Part shown: positions 8,528 through 18,164 of the stretch, piece after piece
Position numbering within the stretch: position 1 is the first letter of the stretch
How the letters are laid out: each line of letters opens with the position of its first letter
Source: CAYGWX01 sp964353855 [NCBI: uncultured bacterium]
GTDB taxonomy: Bacteria; Edwardsbacteria; CAYGWX01
Assembly: GCA_964353855.1 (NCBI GenBank)
Contig: CAYGWX010000044.1
Coordinates: 1 to 20,487 of the forward strand
DNA: 20,487 nt
Direction: 5' to 3'
Notes under the pieces: generated by a model
The model's input: only the letters and a program-made list of their open reading frames with translations
What the model was told of the DNA's origin: nothing
The model's database searches: none
Made by a program: the position numbers and the translations under genes

Positions 8528-9373
8528 ATGAAGTGGAAAGTCCTGTCAATCATCCTGGGGGTGATCGCGGTAGGGGCTATCGCCACGACCATCGTAGTAT
8601 CCAAGGGATACCGCATCACGAAGGCGCCCGAGCCCCAGGTCGCCACAGCGCCGGTAACTGCACCGACAGAGCCAATCTCCGAACCTCAAGTTGCTCCACC
8701 TCAAGCTGATCCAACGACACCGGTCGAACCCGCGCCTGAGGCTAAAGTGGAGACGAAACCAGAGCCTGCTAAGGCCGAGAAGCCAGCTCAGCCCAAGCCC
8801 GAGGCCAAGCCCAAGCCGGCCGCGAATGTCAAGGTTGAGACCAAGACCATCCCGGCCGGGACCAAGCTCGAAATCGCGCTGGGGAACGCGGTATCCTCCA
8901 AAGACGCCCAGGTCGGGGACAAGGTGGAGGCCAAGACCACCGAGGCTCTGGTCGTGGACGGGGTCGTGCTCGCCCCGGAGGGCAGTGCGATCGCGGGCAA
9001 AGTCACGGACGCCATGTCGGCCTCCAAGAGCCGTGACGAAAAGGACCGGGCGCGGCTGAACCTCGTGTTCAGCTCCCTGGCCACCATCGCAGGCAGCCAG
9101 CCCATTCACGGCACCCTGCTCGGCGGGGAGAAGAAGGCCGGGTCCACCACCGGACGGGATGCGGCCATCATCGTGGGCTCAGGGGCTGCCGGGGCTGTGC
9201 TGGGCAAGGTCATCGGGAAGAGCGGCAAATCCACGGCCGCCGGAGGCGTGGTCGGGGCCGCGGCCGGGATGGGCGTGGCCGCGATGCAGAAGGGCAACGA
9301 GGTCAGCCTGCCGGCTGGAACGAAGCTGACCATCGTGCTGGAGAATCCCCTGGAGGTGGCGGTAAAGAAATAG
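8528..9373 (+). CDS. Membrane-anchored protein with Pro/Glu/Lys linker, glycine zipper and split beta domain
   Basis: A 281-aa protein of unknown function. Residues ~4-25 form one membrane anchor (VLSIILGVIAVGAIATTIVV). Residues ~32-105 are a Pro/Ala/Glu/Lys-rich linker suited to crossing the periplasm. Residues ~108-205 are a beta-rich module beginning IPAGTKLEIALGNAVSSKDA with VGDKVEAKT and APEGSAIAGKV, reminiscent of the IPAG...G..V pattern of TrbI/VirB10-like C-terminal domains. A glycine-zipper stretch follows (~213-255, GSGAAGAVLGKVIGK and AAGGVVGAAAGMGV), then a closing LPAGTKLTIVLENPLEV strand that echoes the first IPAGTKL. AAAGGAGG precedes the start by six bases. It is the first gene of a four-gene run; the next starts 39 bp on, across a heptad array. 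Confidence 0.8.
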   Translation: MKWKVLSIILGVIAVGAIATTIVVSKGYRITKAPEPQVATAPVTAPTEPISEPQVAPPQADPTTPVEPAPEAKVETKPEPAKAEKPAQPKPEAKPKPAANVKVETKTIPAGTKLEIALGNAVSSKDAQVGDKVEAKTTEALVVDGVVLAPEGSAIAGKVTDAMSASKSRDEKDRARLNLVFSSLATIAGSQPIHGTLLGGEKKAGSTTGRDAAIIVGSGAAGAVLGKVIGKSGKSTAAGGVVGAAAGMGVAAMQKGNEVSLPAGTKLTIVLENPLEVAVKK

Positions 9374-9399
9374 ACCGTAGACTGTAGACTGTGGACGGT
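9372..9399. repeat. 7-bp tandem array, 4 units, starting in the stop codon
   Basis: Units AGACCGT, AGACTGT, AGACTGT and GGACGGT are contiguous. The first unit begins at the second base of the TAG stop of the glycine-zipper gene. The array fills most of the 39-bp gap to the next gene, leaving only ~13 bp for its ribosome-binding region. Confidence 0.92.
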
Positions 9400-9412
9400 A
9401 GGCTATAAAACA

Positions 9413-10864
9413 TTGTACGTTCTGTTAGTCCGCCCGCCGTATCGGGAGCTGTATCAACTGATCAGGGGCAAGGCCAAGGAGCTGCACATCGTGCCGCCCC
9501 TTGGCCTGCTCTACGTGGCCGGAGCCCTGGAGAAGGCCGGGCACCGGGTCGAGATCCTGGACGGCGAGGTGGAGCAGATCCCGATGGCCGAAGCGGCCAG
9601 GGAAGCCGTAAGCCGGAAACCGGACCTGATCGGGACCGGAGCCACCTCGGTGGACTTCCATCTGGCAGAGAAGTTCGCCAGGGAGGTCAAGAGCCGGTCC
9701 GATATTCCGGTCGTCCTCGGTGGGCCCCATGCCACCGTGCTTCCTGAGGAGGTGCTCTCCAAAAGCCCCTGGTTCGACTTCCTGGTTCGCGGAGAGGGCG
9801 AGGAGACCGTGGTGGAGCTGGCCGAACTGCTTGGCAGGAGAGCCGGGGAGTACGTGAGACAGGGGGAAAGGGCACGGTTCGAGGGAATCTTAGGGCTCTC
9901 TTATCGTAAGAACGGACAAGCGATCCACAATCCTGAGCGGCCCCTTCTCCCCTTTAAGGAAGGGCATCCCTGGCCCGCCAGACACCTCCTGAAGCACGAC
10001 GCTTACCGCTTTCCAGTGCCTCGCAAGGGGATGAGGCGGATGACCGTGGTGCAGGCCGCGAGGGGATGCCCCTACGGCTGCATCTACTGCTACAAGATGT
10101 TCGGGACCAGGACCCGGCAGAGGCCCGTGGGAGATGTGCTCAACGAGCTGGAGCACGTCGTGAGCGGGCTGGGCTGCGAATGGGTCACGTTCATGGACGA
10201 CACCTTCACCCTGAACCCCCAGAGGGTGATCGAGCTCTGCGAGGGCATCCTGGACCGCAAGCTCAGGTTCAACTGGCTCTGCCTGGCCCGGGCCGACACG
10301 GTCACCAGGCCCATGGTCCAGGCCATGAAGGCCGCGGGATGCACGATGATCTCCCTCGGCGTGGAGAGCGGGAACAACCGCATCCTCGCGGCCATCGGAA
10401 AAGGCGAGACTCGCGACGATTTCCGGAAGGCCTTCGCCATCCTGCGTGAGGAGCGCATGGAGGCCAGAGGGTCGTTCATCCTCGGGCTTCCGGGTGAGAC
10501 CCTGGAAACGCTTCGGGAGTCCATCCGCTTCGCCGGGGAGCTGGACATGGACCGGGCGTTCTTCAATGTGGCCACTCCCTATCCCAGGACGCCGCTCTGG
10601 AACTTCGCGGAACAGGGACAGGGGATGCGGTTCACCACCCGGGACTTCGGAGCCTTTACCCGCTGGGGAAACGCGGTGATCGAGCTCCCCGGCCTCTCGG
10701 CCCCGGACCTCAAGAGACATCAGCGCCAGGCGATGGCCGCGTTTTATTCCCAGCCCAAGGTCATCGCCCGGCACCTCAAGGAGTACTTCCAGGGAAACCA
10801 CGCCAGGTATTATTACCGGCCCCTCCTGTTCGGGCTCAAGGAGAGGTTGAAAATGGGATTATGA
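9413..10864 (+). CDS. B12-binding-type radical SAM protein (BchE/MiaB-like B12-rSAM family)
   Basis: A 483-aa cytosolic radical SAM enzyme. Residues ~1-150 form a B12-binding-type Rossmann domain (VRPPY, PPLGLLYVAGALEKAGHRVEILD, VLGGPHATVLPEE, RGEGEETVVEL) but lack a DxHxxG motif, so cobalamin, if used, would bind base-off without a histidine ligand. The radical SAM barrel follows: RGCPYGCIYC places the cluster cysteines at 219, 223 and 226, and FMDDTF, SLGVESGNN and FILGLPGET are usual barrel motifs. The enzyme may be a methyltransferase or ring-forming enzyme; the substrate is unknown. The start is a TTG with only a weak GGTAGG upstream; there is no ATG at the N-terminal edge of the domain. 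It overlaps the next gene by four bases. Confidence 0.88.
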   Translation: MYVLLVRPPYRELYQLIRGKAKELHIVPPLGLLYVAGALEKAGHRVEILDGEVEQIPMAEAAREAVSRKPDLIGTGATSVDFHLAEKFAREVKSRSDIPVVLGGPHATVLPEEVLSKSPWFDFLVRGEGEETVVELAELLGRRAGEYVRQGERARFEGILGLSYRKNGQAIHNPERPLLPFKEGHPWPARHLLKHDAYRFPVPRKGMRRMTVVQAARGCPYGCIYCYKMFGTRTRQRPVGDVLNELEHVVSGLGCEWVTFMDDTFTLNPQRVIELCEGILDRKLRFNWLCLARADTVTRPMVQAMKAAGCTMISLGVESGNNRILAAIGKGETRDDFRKAFAILREERMEARGSFILGLPGETLETLRESIRFAGELDMDRAFFNVATPYPRTPLWNFAEQGQGMRFTTRDFGAFTRWGNAVIELPGLSAPDLKRHQRQAMAAFYSQPKVIARHLKEYFQGNHARYYYRPLLFGLKERLKMGL

Positions 10865-11643
10865 ATCCAAAGATCAACATCTCGCCGATTGTACCTGAAG
10901 CCAAGGTAACAGTTTCAGCAGCGACTCAGGTATATTGGATGCACACACAACCCTGGTTCATCGGGCTTCTGATCCATGGCTCGGCCCTCAAGGGCGGATT
11001 CATTTCGGGTTGCAGCGACATCGATTTTAAGCTCTACCTCAGGGATACGGCGTTCGAGCAAAACGGACGGCTGCCGCTGGAATTATGCCTGGCCGTTCAT
11101 CGGGATCTGGCTAAGATTGACCCTGCCCCTTTCCAATATATCCAGTGTTATGCCCATCCGCATCCGCCGATCCAAAACGAGCAAAAAAAAGAGAGCGGCC
11201 CGATCCCAGGAGCCTATTATATGCTCCTGGGCGAGCTCCCGGTTTCAGAAGCCACGCCTGCGGAGGTCAGGGATGGAGCCAAGGCGTATCTCGCAGATTT
11301 AAAGCCCGTTCCCTTCTATGTCACCAATACCCTGCTGCAGCACGGGGGAGACAAGCTGGCCCGCAACGTGAGGCTGCTCTGTACGGACGTCTGGCCGACG
11401 CTGTACCATGTGCTCGCGTTGCGATCAGAAAACCCTCTGGCCGTGTGGAAGCTTCCCAAAGAAGCCGCCATCGCGATGCTTCCGCAAGATGAAACCATTG
11501 GAAGTGAAATTCGGTTATTCTATCAAGGCGTGAAGGCTTACTATTCCGGGGGGCAGCCCGTAGAGGGAGCACTCACTATATTCAAGAGGGGCACAGATTT
11601 TTTGAAAGCCGCCAAGAAATGGTCTTGCAGATTGAATGCATAG
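10861..11643 (+). CDS. Nucleotidyltransferase-fold (pol beta superfamily) protein
   Basis: A 260-aa protein with the pol-beta-type nucleotidyltransferase signature HGSALKGGF...CSDIDFKLYL: Gly40-Ser41 and the metal-binding pair Asp53/Asp55. The arrangement resembles aminoglycoside adenylyltransferases and other stand-alone transferases that put AMP on a small molecule or protein. The C-terminal half is helical and not recognised. Its ATG overlaps the TGA of the radical SAM gene (ATGA), so translation is likely coupled and the two may act on one pathway. A third catalytic acid is not clear. Base composition is visibly less GC-rich than its neighbours, which may mark a later arrival. Confidence 0.75.
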   Translation: MNPKINISPIVPEAKVTVSAATQVYWMHTQPWFIGLLIHGSALKGGFISGCSDIDFKLYLRDTAFEQNGRLPLELCLAVHRDLAKIDPAPFQYIQCYAHPHPPIQNEQKKESGPIPGAYYMLLGELPVSEATPAEVRDGAKAYLADLKPVPFYVTNTLLQHGGDKLARNVRLLCTDVWPTLYHVLALRSENPLAVWKLPKEAAIAMLPQDETIGSEIRLFYQGVKAYYSGGQPVEGALTIFKRGTDFLKAAKKWSCRLNA

Positions 11644-11676
11644 CTTTTTAAATTCATAACCCATGGGGATAACGTC

Positions 11677-12663
<987 letters not shown>

Positions 12664-12691
12664 GGAAAGCGTCCAAATAGCATCCATTTAG

Positions 12692-12722
12692 ACTCCCGCT
12701 CCCAGGAGCGGGAGTTTATTTC
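12692..12722 (+). terminator. Rho-independent terminator after the aldo/keto reductase
   Basis: ACTCCCGCTCC (12692-12702) pairs with GGAGCGGGAGT (12705-12715), followed by TTATTTCTT. It ends the run of four plus-strand genes starting at 8528. Confidence 0.88.
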
Positions 12723-12767
12723 TTCCCCAGGGCAGCATGGCCTGGAACGATTCGGGTAAAGAAACTG

Positions 12768-12796
12768 TTGAATAATCGGCGGGTTCATGCTAAAAT
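12768..12796 (+). promoter_or_regulatory. Sigma-70 promoter of the AAA+/VWA/hemerythrin operon
   Basis: TTGAAT (12768-12773), a 17-bp spacer and TAAAAT (12791-12796), each one or two bases off consensus, ~36 bp before the start codon. It lies in the short gap after the upstream terminator. Confidence 0.65.
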
Positions 12797-12831
12797 AGAA
12801 GCATTGAGTTTGAAATCATGAGGATGGGTTA

Positions 12832-14333
<1,502 letters not shown>

Positions 14334-14334
<1 letters not shown>

Positions 14335-14375
14335 TTGTAAATTGAACATTGTAAATTTCAAATATTAAATTTACC
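14334..14375. repeat. 7-bp tandem array, 6 units, filling the gap between two cistrons
   Basis: Contiguous units are ATTGTAA, ATTGAAC, ATTGTAA, ATTTCAA, ATATTAA and ATTTACC. The array begins with the last base of the TAA stop of the ATPase gene and ends one base before the ATG of the VWA gene, so it is the whole spacer. As a result the VWA gene has no Shine-Dalgarno sequence. Confidence 0.85.
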
Positions 14376-15467
14376 ATGCGGTTCAAATACTCTCACCTCG
14401 ACCCCAATCTCCTGCACTCCCTGAAGAGCCTGATGGAGCTGATGAGGCTCTTTTTCTATCTCCTCCTCCAAGCCGGAGGGAACGTGGAGCAGGCGATGAG
14501 GAACATGAAGCGGCTGCAGGAACTGGGCTACCTGGACGAAACCCTGGACCTGGAGGAATTCAAGAGGCAGCTTCAAGAATCCAAGATCGTGTCCCTGGAC
14601 AAACGGGGGCGGGCCAGCCTCACGCCCAGGGGGGAGCGGGAGGTGCGCAGGGATTCCCTGAAGGAGATCTTCACTTCGCTCAAGAAAGGCGGAGCCGGGT
14701 CCCATCCTATTGACGACAGCGGGGAAGGCAGGGAAAGGCTGTTCGAGACTCGGCCCTACGAGTTCGGGGACCCGGTCGCGGACATCCACTTCCGCGGGAC
14801 CCTGGAGAACGCCATCCAGAGGAGCGGGCTCGGGGACCTCGCCATCCGGGAGGAGGACATCGAGGTCTACGAACATGAGCAGGCCACCTCCTGCGCCACG
14901 GTGCTCCTGATCGACGTCTCGCACAGCATGGTCCTCTACGGCGAGGACCGCATCACCCCGGCCAAGCGCGTGGCCCTGGCCCTGACCGAGCTCACCCTGA
15001 CCCAGTACCCCAAGGATTCCCTGCGGGTCGTGTTGTTCGGGGACGAGGCCCAGGAAGTCGCCATCGCGGACATCCCCTACATCCAGGCCGGACCGTATCA
15101 TACCAACACCAAGGCCGGCCTCCGGCTGGCCCAGGAGATCCTGAAGCGGGAGAAAAAGGCCAACCGGCAGATCTTCATGATCACGGACGGCAAGCCCTCG
15201 GCGATCACCGAGCACGGATCCCTCTACAAGAACCCCTTCGGCCTGGACCCCAAGATCGTGAACCGCACCCTGGACGAGGCCGCCTCCTGCCGCAGGGACA
15301 AGATCCCGATCACGACCTTCATGCTGGCCCGGGACTATCCCCTGGTGCAGTTCGTGAACGAACTGACCAAGCTGAACAAGGGCCGGGCCTACTTCGCCAG
15401 CCCCGCGAACTTAGGCGAGGCCCTGTTCGTGGACTACCTCAGGAACCGAAGAAAGAGGTTTAAATAG
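14376..15467 (+). CDS. VWA-domain protein, partner of the AAA+ ATPase
   Basis: A 363-aa protein resembling the VWA subunits (ChlD/CoxE type) that couple a MoxR/ChlI ATPase to its client. The N-terminal ~160 residues are helical and charged. The VWA fold starts at CATVLLIDVSHSM, where Asp180-x-Ser182-x-Ser184 is the MIDAS metal site. It is completed by a Thr in HTNTKAG (243/245) and Asp271 in MITDGKPSA, so the metal site looks intact. LPxx-like or export signals are absent; the protein should be cytosolic. There is no ribosome-binding site: the 41-bp spacer is a heptad array, so translation may depend on coupling with the ATPase gene. Only two bases separate its stop from the hemerythrin start. 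Confidence 0.87.
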   Translation: MRFKYSHLDPNLLHSLKSLMELMRLFFYLLLQAGGNVEQAMRNMKRLQELGYLDETLDLEEFKRQLQESKIVSLDKRGRASLTPRGEREVRRDSLKEIFTSLKKGGAGSHPIDDSGEGRERLFETRPYEFGDPVADIHFRGTLENAIQRSGLGDLAIREEDIEVYEHEQATSCATVLLIDVSHSMVLYGEDRITPAKRVALALTELTLTQYPKDSLRVVLFGDEAQEVAIADIPYIQAGPYHTNTKAGLRLAQEILKREKKANRQIFMITDGKPSAITEHGSLYKNPFGLDPKIVNRTLDEAASCRRDKIPITTFMLARDYPLVQFVNELTKLNKGRAYFASPANLGEALFVDYLRNRRKRFK

Positions 15468-15469
15468 CC

Positions 15470-15898
15470 ATGGCTTTTACCTGGACCCAAGATCTCGCGG
15501 TGGGCGTGAAGGAGATCGACGCCCAGCACCGGGAGCTCTTCAAACAGATCAACGCCTTGCTGGACGCGATGAGCCAGGGGAAGGGCAAGGGGGAGATCTC
15601 CCCCCTGCTCGCCTTCCTGGAGGACTACGTCGTCGAGCACTTCAGAACCGAAGAAGGCTACATGGTCCGCCGCGGCTATCCGGACTACCGCCCGCACCGG
15701 GAACTTCACAAAGGATTCAACAAGGATATGAGGGATTTCAAGCAGGACCTGGAGACCAAGGGGCTGAGCTCGGTCCTGGTCATCTCGTTCCAGCGCCACA
15801 TCTGCGACTGGTGGCGGGAGCACGTCGCCAAAAAGGACCGGGCCTTCGGGAGCTATCTGAACGACACCTCCCCCCCGCCCTTGAAGTTCTTAAAATAA
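15470..15898 (+). CDS. Bacteriohemerythrin
   Basis: A 142-aa single-domain, di-iron oxygen-binding protein of the bacterial hemerythrin family. The opening FTWTQDLAVGVKEIDAQH is typical. All seven iron ligands are present: His20, His57 and Glu61 (HFRTE), His76 and His80 (HRELH), His118 and Asp123 (HVAKKD). Such proteins bind or sense oxygen, or deliver it. It starts two bases after the VWA stop and ends at a strong terminator, so it is the last cistron of the ATPase/VWA operon. That pairing hints that oxygen or iron is tied to the ATPase's task, but this is inference. Confidence 0.95.
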   Translation: MAFTWTQDLAVGVKEIDAQHRELFKQINALLDAMSQGKGKGEISPLLAFLEDYVVEHFRTEEGYMVRRGYPDYRPHRELHKGFNKDMRDFKQDLETKGLSSVLVISFQRHICDWWREHVAKKDRAFGSYLNDTSPPPLKFLK

Positions 15899-15901
15899 CC
15901 G

Positions 15902-15930
15902 AAGGCCCCGACAAACGTCGGGGCCTTTTC
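15902..15930 (+). terminator. Rho-independent terminator after the hemerythrin gene
   Basis: AAGGCCCCGAC (15902-15912) pairs perfectly with GTCGGGGCCTT (15917-15927) around AAAC, then TTTC. It lies four bases after the hemerythrin stop. Confidence 0.92.
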
Positions 15931-15958
15931 GTAAGTCCTTGTTTTACTTTGAGTTCAA

Positions 15959-15990
15959 TGCCTCCCCAACCCATGTGGAGGCAATTTTTA
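15959..15990 (+). terminator. Second, weaker terminator-like hairpin
   Basis: TGCCTCC (15959-15965) and GGAGGCA (15977-15983) with an 11-nt loop, followed by ATTTTTA. It may act as a back-up to the terminator just upstream. Confidence 0.55.
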
Positions 15991-16039
15991 TCCCCGATTT
16001 TAAGGCGGGCTGACCTGCCAATATAGGAAAGTTTCACGC

Positions 16040-16138
16040 CAAGTTCTCACTAAGTTGTGTCTAATTTAACACTAATTTAACACTAATTTAAGTCTAATTT
16101 AACACTAACTTAACACTAATTTCTCTCTAATTTCAAAC
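16040..16138. repeat. AT-rich degenerate 11-bp tandem array, 9 units
   Basis: Units begin at 16040 and recur every 11 bp, with consensus TAATTTAACAC. Those at 16062, 16073 and 16095 are identical; 16084, 16106, 16117 and 16128 differ at one to four sites; the outer ones at 16040 and 16051 are more diverged. Period and size match the array at 5319-5439, but the sequence is unrelated. Confidence 0.92.
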
Positions 16139-16262
16139 TAAGCTATCCGGCACTTTTATCAGGGCAACCCACTTGATAATGATATGGTAAACACGATTTT
16201 AATAATGTCCGTAAGGCTACTCATTGGGTTGGGTCAGGAATCCACAAGGCGGCTCCCCAAGG

Positions 16263-16314
16263 AAATAAAACCGCCCGCGAGGGAAGAAAGGAGATGAAAA
16301 AGCCTCGCGAGCGG
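16263..16314 (-). terminator. Terminator-like inverted repeat for the minus-strand genes
   Basis: On the minus strand CCGCTCGCGAGG (16303-16314) pairs, with one mismatch, with CCTCGCGGGCGG (16271-16282), followed by TTTTATTT. The 20-nt loop is long. A second hairpin (CGCCTCTG/CAGAGGCG, 16321-16344) sits over the stop codon of the upstream minus-strand gene. Confidence 0.55.
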
Positions 16315-16335
16315 GGAATACGCCTCTGCCGGACG

Positions 16336-16554
16336 TCAGAGGCGGGGGTTTGGGGCACTCGGGGATGATGGGGAATGTCCTTCCTGGAGCTTCAAGGCCT
16401 CCTCGACCTGCTCCGGGGTCACGTAACCTAATGACCAAAGGATCTCACCCAGGGGCTGCCGCTTCTCCGGGTCCGAGAGAAGCGGCCTCCTCCTGGCTTC
16501 ATTCAACTGGGACAAGTTGATGTAGCCCTTTTCTACCAGAATCTGACCGATCAT
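16336..16554 (-). CDS. Stand-alone MshEN-like (PilB/GspE N-terminal) mini-protein
   Basis: A 72-aa protein starting MIGQILVEKGYINLSQLNEA and repeating the pattern as PLGEILWSLGYVTPEQVEEALKLQ. These are the paired IGxxLVxxGxIxxxQLxxAL helices found at the N-terminus of type II secretion/type IV pilus ATPases, where some members bind cyclic-di-GMP. No ATPase follows, so it may be a small adaptor or c-di-GMP binder; the R-x-x-L-type binding residues cannot be judged with certainty. Start: ATG 16554 has GGAG six bases upstream; the ATG at 16575 adds seven residues but has no good site. It is 73 bp after the propeller gene and is likely co-transcribed. Confidence 0.7.
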   Translation of the reverse strand: MIGQILVEKGYINLSQLNEARRRPLLSDPEKRQPLGEILWSLGYVTPEQVEEALKLQEGHSPSSPSAPNPRL

Positions 16555-16590
16555 CTTCCGCTCCGGGTTCCCCATTGGAGAGGTTTGTTT

Positions 16591-16622
16591 TTCCTCACTT
16601 TCTCACCTTTTCACCTTCTCAC
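16591..16622. repeat. 8-bp-period array, 4 units
   Basis: On the plus strand, contiguous units are TTCCTCAC, TTTCTCAC, CTTTTCAC and CTTCTCAC. They lie in the short gap between the two minus-strand genes (stop at 16628, start at 16554). Confidence 0.8.
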
Positions 16623-16627
16623 CGGTT

Positions 16628-17998
16628 TTACCGCACCTTAACGATCCGCACCGGCTTGGCGTTTTGGTCCTCGGACCGCAGGAAATACACCCCCGGGGGC
16701 AGGCCTTTGCCGATGCACGAACCGGGGTAAGTGCCCGCCTTCCTGCCGGAGACGTCATACAGGCTGAACCGCTCCCCTCCGCGCCCCGGAACTCTGGCGA
16801 AGGAGGTAAAAGGATTGGGGAATACCGTAAGGCGCGAGGGGGAAAGCGTAAGGCGGGAAGAAGGGCCCTGCTCCACCCCGGACAAGCTCCGGGTCACAGC
16901 CAGCCAATTCACCCCTGTGCCCTCGTTGTAATAGCTGATGAACAGGTCTCTTGAGTCCAGCTTGAAGCTGATGTCGGAATTCCACATTCCGACCGCATCC
17001 ACGACCTCCGCGCTCCAGTTTGAGCCGCTGCCCGCGGCGTGCTTGAGCTGGGCTTCATTGTGGGCAAGATAGACGATGTGGAGCTGGCCGCCCGGGTCGC
17101 AGGCGATATGGTTGTCCCAGCCCCTTTTATACGGCTGCAGGCCGTGGTCCACCGTATAGTTCTGCCAGGCACCGGAGTTCTTGGTCGCGTAGCGCAGGTC
17201 GTAATTCGTGCCGTCAGCCCAGTAGTAGCTGATCTGGGGCCGGCCAAGCTGGTCCAGGGCCAGGGAGTTGTAACCCGAGACGTTGCTCGTCCCGCCGGCG
17301 GGCTGCTCCACATGCCAGCCCCCGGTGTCCTGGTAGACATAGCGGAGCACCCCGCCGCTCCAGGAGGTGCAGTCCGAGATATGAGGGTAGCCCAGGGTGT
17401 CCAGCTTCAGGGAGACATAGGTTCCGCCGGCTCCCGAGTCATCCTGGTAAATCTGCCAGGAGCCGTTCTTCACGGCATACCGCAGACGCCTGGTATTGGT
17501 GACCGCATAGGCGATGTGGGGCTGATTGCTCGAATCCAGCGCGAGGTCGCACCAGTCCCCGGTTGAGGCAGCCGTGTCCACGGTCTCGATGTGCCAGGCA
17601 CCGTCGTAGAGGGCGTAGCCGAGGTGGTAGGCGCGATTGAAATAGGCCACATGGATCCGGCCCAGGGCATCGAACTCCACGGCCGGCCCGGCGTTATGGT
17701 AGTCGGAGCAGCTGTCCACCACTTCCCGCTGCCAACCGCTCCCGTCCCAGACACTGTGGACCAAACGCTGCGGGGAAAAGGACGACGCATAGTAGAAGAT
17801 GTGGGGGCGGTGCTGAGGGTCGAGGGCCACGCTGCTTCCTTCGCTCCCGAGGTCATACGCCTGGTAGCGGTACCAGGTCGCGGCCTGGAGAGATGACGCC
17901 AGGAGGGGGATCAGGAGCAGAGCCAACAGGCCAAAGAGGGGGATGCCGAGCCCTCGCTGAGCGCGGCGCCGGAGGGCCGGGGGGAGGGAATAGTTCAT
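16628..17998 (-). CDS. Secreted beta-propeller-like protein with type IX sorting-like tail
   Basis: A 456-aa exported protein of unknown role. The signal peptide is clear: arginine-rich start, hydrophobic LFGLLALLLIPLLASSL, cleavage near LQAA. The body has ~50-residue repeats with the kernel (V/L)ALD..(G/N)RPHI.Y......LRYA...G.W....VD, a pattern of bladed propellers. The tail PNPFTSFARVPG...SLYDVSGRKAGTY...GVYFL...RIVKVR is closely similar to that of the 5695-7170 protein, so both probably use the same export or anchoring system. A 21-nt in-frame repeat (SRLTLSP/SRLTVFP) sits at the join of propeller and tail. AAAGGAG precedes the start by seven bases. It is divergent from the BTAD regulator, which may control it. 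Confidence 0.87.
   Translation of the reverse strand: MNYSLPPALRRRAQRGLGIPLFGLLALLLIPLLASSLQAATWYRYQAYDLGSEGSSVALDPQHRPHIFYYASSFSPQRLVHSVWDGSGWQREVVDSCSDYHNAGPAVEFDALGRIHVAYFNRAYHLGYALYDGAWHIETVDTAASTGDWCDLALDSSNQPHIAYAVTNTRRLRYAVKNGSWQIYQDDSGAGGTYVSLKLDTLGYPHISDCTSWSGGVLRYVYQDTGGWHVEQPAGGTSNVSGYNSLALDQLGRPQISYYWADGTNYDLRYATKNSGAWQNYTVDHGLQPYKRGWDNHIACDPGGQLHIVYLAHNEAQLKHAAGSGSNWSAEVVDAVGMWNSDISFKLDSRDLFISYYNEGTGVNWLAVTRSLSGVEQGPSSRLTLSPSRLTVFPNPFTSFARVPGRGGERFSLYDVSGRKAGTYPGSCIGKGLPPGVYFLRSEDQNAKPVRIVKVR
16817..16858. repeat. In-frame 21-bp tandem repeat (3 x 7) at the linker before the sorting domain
   Basis: Two adjacent 21-bp units (16817-16837 and 16838-16858) differ at a few sites and encode SRLTVFP and SRLTLSP on the minus strand. 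They lie at the same structural spot as the heptad array at 6939-6966 in the other propeller gene. Confidence 0.78.
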
Positions 17999-18065
17999 CG
18001 CATTTCTCCTTTCTCTAAGCCATCTAACGGGGTAAAGGGTTGATGTTCGAATGAAACTTTTCGAT

Positions 18066-18094
18066 ACTATATTACTACGACAGGTTTAACGCAA
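18066..18094 (-). promoter_or_regulatory. Possible promoter of the minus-strand propeller gene
   Basis: On the minus strand TTGCGT (18089-18094), a 17-bp spacer and TATAGT (18066-18071). Both boxes are partial matches, ~70 bp before the start codon. It is back to back with the regulator's promoter, ~35 bp apart. Confidence 0.45.
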
Positions 18095-18128
18095 GTTCAA
18101 TGTACTTAAGTCCTTTTTTTAAAAGGCC

Positions 18129-18157
18129 TTGAAATATAGAAATAAATCAGGTACAAT
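18129..18157 (+). promoter_or_regulatory. Sigma-70 promoter placing transcription start at the regulator's ATG
   Basis: TTGAAA (18129-18134), a 17-bp spacer and TACAAT (18152-18157). Only seven bases separate the -10 box from the ATG at 18165, so the mRNA would begin at or within a base or two of the start codon. Confidence 0.72.
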
Positions 18158-18164
18158 AGGCAGT

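Larger units (their letters stand above)
15899..16335. other. Convergent intergenic region with terminators and an 11-bp array
   Basis: No gene is supported. It contains two plus-strand terminator-like hairpins (15902-15930, 15959-15990), the AT-rich 11-bp array (16040-16138), ~110 bp of unremarkable sequence and the minus-strand terminator-like inverted repeat (16263-16314). Confidence 0.75.

Noticed and set aside
9890-10801. 303-codon minus-strand frame
   Set aside because: Antisense shadow of the radical SAM gene, with no family motifs.
16217-16438. 73-codon minus-strand frame
   Set aside because: Overlaps the MshEN-like gene in another frame and runs through the terminator; no start signal.
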